DNA from: Saprospiraceae bacterium
GTDB taxonomy: Bacteria > Bacteroidota > Bacteroidia > Chitinophagales > Saprospiraceae
Reading direction: 5' to 3'
Assembly: GCA_020528935.1 (NCBI GenBank)
Contig: JAJDFU010000213.1
Location: 1 to 6,507, forward strand
DNA length: 6,507 bases
The position numbers and the translations under genes are program-made. The notes under the pieces are model-generated. The model worked only from the letters and a program-made list of their open reading frames with translations. It was not told the origin of the DNA and searched no databases. Shown one piece after another: positions 5,918 to 6,507 of the stretch (position 1 is its first letter; every line of letters starts with the position of its first letter).

Positions 5918-6247
5918 CTAGACGGCAAAGCTTTCCCCGCAGCTGCAGGTGCGCGAGGCGTTCGGGTTGTTGAAGTGAAATCCCTTGCCGTTCAAACCGC
6001 CGGAAAATTCCAGGGTCGTATTACAGAGATAGAGAAAGCTGCGCAGGTCGGTCACCACCTTGATGCCGTTGTCTTCAAACACCTGATCCTCGGGCTGGGA
6101 TTGGTTGTCGAACTCCAGGTTGTACGTCAGGCCCGAGCAACCGCCGCTGGTCACGCTGACGCGCACGAAATACTCGTCCAGCGGGCGACCCTGAGCCTGG
6201 AGCAGTTCTACGATCTTTTCTTTGGCGCTTTCCGCTACGAAAACCAT
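5918..6247 (-). CDS. A-type iron-sulfur carrier (IscA/SufA/ErpA, HesB family)
   Basis: A-type carriers bind Fe-S clusters, usually as dimers, and pass them to target apoproteins. The 109-residue product has the full family length and the three ligand cysteines in canonical context: Cys37 in SGGCSGLTY (34-42), and Cys101 and Cys103 in the C-terminal RTCSCGESF. The segment GIKVVTDLRSFLYLCNTTLEF (61-81) and FNNPNA (92-97) are also typical. The ATG at 6247 gives the standard N-terminus with a first helix that begins ESAKEKIVELL. The gene lies 69 bases downstream of a cysteine desulfurase gene on the same strand, so the sulfur donor and the carrier are linked. A candidate promoter and a palindrome in the gap suggest it may also be transcribed alone. 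The sequence does not decide between the IscA, SufA and ErpA subtypes, so no symbol is assigned. Confidence 0.93.
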   Translation of the reverse strand: MVFVAESAKEKIVELLQAQGRPLDEYFVRVSVTSGGCSGLTYNLEFDNQSQPEDQVFEDNGIKVVTDLRSFLYLCNTTLEFSGGLNGKGFHFNNPNASRTCSCGESFAV

Positions 6248-6263
6248 AGTCGCATACGTTTTT

Positions 6264-6278
6264 TCGGAAATGTTCCGA
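6264..6278. promoter_or_regulatory. 15-base palindrome in the leader of the Fe-S carrier gene
   Basis: TCGGAA and TTCCGA form perfect six-base arms around three bases. The element lies between the candidate -7 box (6284-6291) and the ATG (6247), close to the expected transcription start, so it could be an operator or a small 5' leader hairpin. I do not recognise the motif as a known Fe-S regulator site. Confidence 0.4.
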
Positions 6279-6283
6279 TTTCA

Positions 6284-6291
6284 CGAAGATA
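6284..6291 (-). promoter_or_regulatory. candidate -7 element for the Fe-S carrier gene
   Basis: The minus strand reads TATCTTCG followed by TG, nearly the same as the TACCTTCGTG before the thiamine-binding gene. It lies 36 bases before the ATG at 6247. A short inverted repeat (CAACT/AGTTG, 6293-6305) is directly upstream. No clear -33 box is seen. Confidence 0.4.
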
Positions 6292-6316
6292 ACAACTTTC
6301 AGTTGGTTCGGGTTTC

Positions 6317-6507
6317 TCAGACAGCCGATTGATGGCGAGCCCAGAGGGGACTTTGGCGGCGAAGGAGGTGCACGGCTTCGGTCACCAGCTCTTCAGCCCG
6401 GCGGATTTCAGCCTGGGTAGTGTATCGGCCCAGGCTGAAGCGGAGGGAGGCAAAGGCTTCATCGGCCGTGCGCCCCATGGCTTGCAGAACGTGGGAGGGT
6501 TGCACGG
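6317..6507 (-). CDS. cysteine desulfurase, IscS/NifS type (C-terminal part only)
   Basis: Cysteine desulfurases take sulfur from L-cysteine as an enzyme persulfide for Fe-S cluster assembly. Only the last 62 codons lie in the window; the gene continues past the right edge. The visible part carries PSHVLQAMG, then SLRFSLGRYTT, and ends with a helix and SPLW near the C-terminus. This order matches the end of IscS (SHVLRALG, RFSLGRFTT, SPLW). In IscS the catalytic Cys lies a few residues before SHVL, which here would be just outside the window, so it cannot be checked. The GTG at 6505 is an internal Val codon, not a start. The TGA at 6319-6317 precedes the A-type carrier gene by 69 bases. Confidence 0.88.
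   Translation of the reverse strand, partial: VQPSHVLQAMGRTADEAFASLRFSLGRYTTQAEIRRAEELVTEAVHLLRRQSPLWARHQSAV

Overview
The window looks like chromosomal core DNA from a fairly GC-rich member of the Bacteroidota, perhaps the Saprospiria/Lewinella branch. That placement is an inference from three things: the protein families and their general style, upstream elements resembling the Bacteroidota -7 box (TAnnTTTG and a TAnnTTCG variant), and weak use of Shine-Dalgarno sequences. No mobile element, CRISPR array, rRNA or tRNA is visible.

Layout from left to right. (1) Bases 1-61 may hold the tail of an upstream plus-strand gene. A CvpA-family membrane protein gene follows (117-724, +). It carries an apparent one-base frameshift in a T run at 196-199, and nine bases after it comes a YhhN/TMEM86-type lysoplasmalogenase gene (734-1441, +). 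These two may be co-transcribed. (2) A two-gene minus-strand operon runs 2900 to 1438: a small MTH1187/YqgV-type thiamine-binding protein, whose TGA overlaps by one base the ATG of a class V PLP-dependent aminotransferase-fold enzyme. The stop of the latter overlaps the lysoplasmalogenase stop by four bases. (3) A divergent intergenic region (2901-3161) is rich in short palindromes and holds candidate promoters for both directions. (4) A full-length ftsK/spoIIIE DNA translocase gene spans 3162-5654 (+). (5) A convergent 263-base gap contains a long dyad at 5709-5748. (6) On the minus strand an A-type Fe-S carrier (IscA/SufA/ErpA family, 5918-6247) lies downstream of the 3' end of an IscS-type cysteine desulfurase (6317 to the window edge), forming an Fe-S cluster assembly pair.

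Functionally this is housekeeping: chromosome segregation (FtsK), Fe-S biogenesis (cysteine desulfurase plus A-type carrier), ether-lysolipid turnover (YhhN), and an envelope protein (CvpA). The least ordinary items are the tightly coupled thiamine-binding/aminotransferase pair of unknown role, the cvpA frameshift, and the palindromic elements in the gaps. I see no strong evidence of a previously undescribed multi-gene system.
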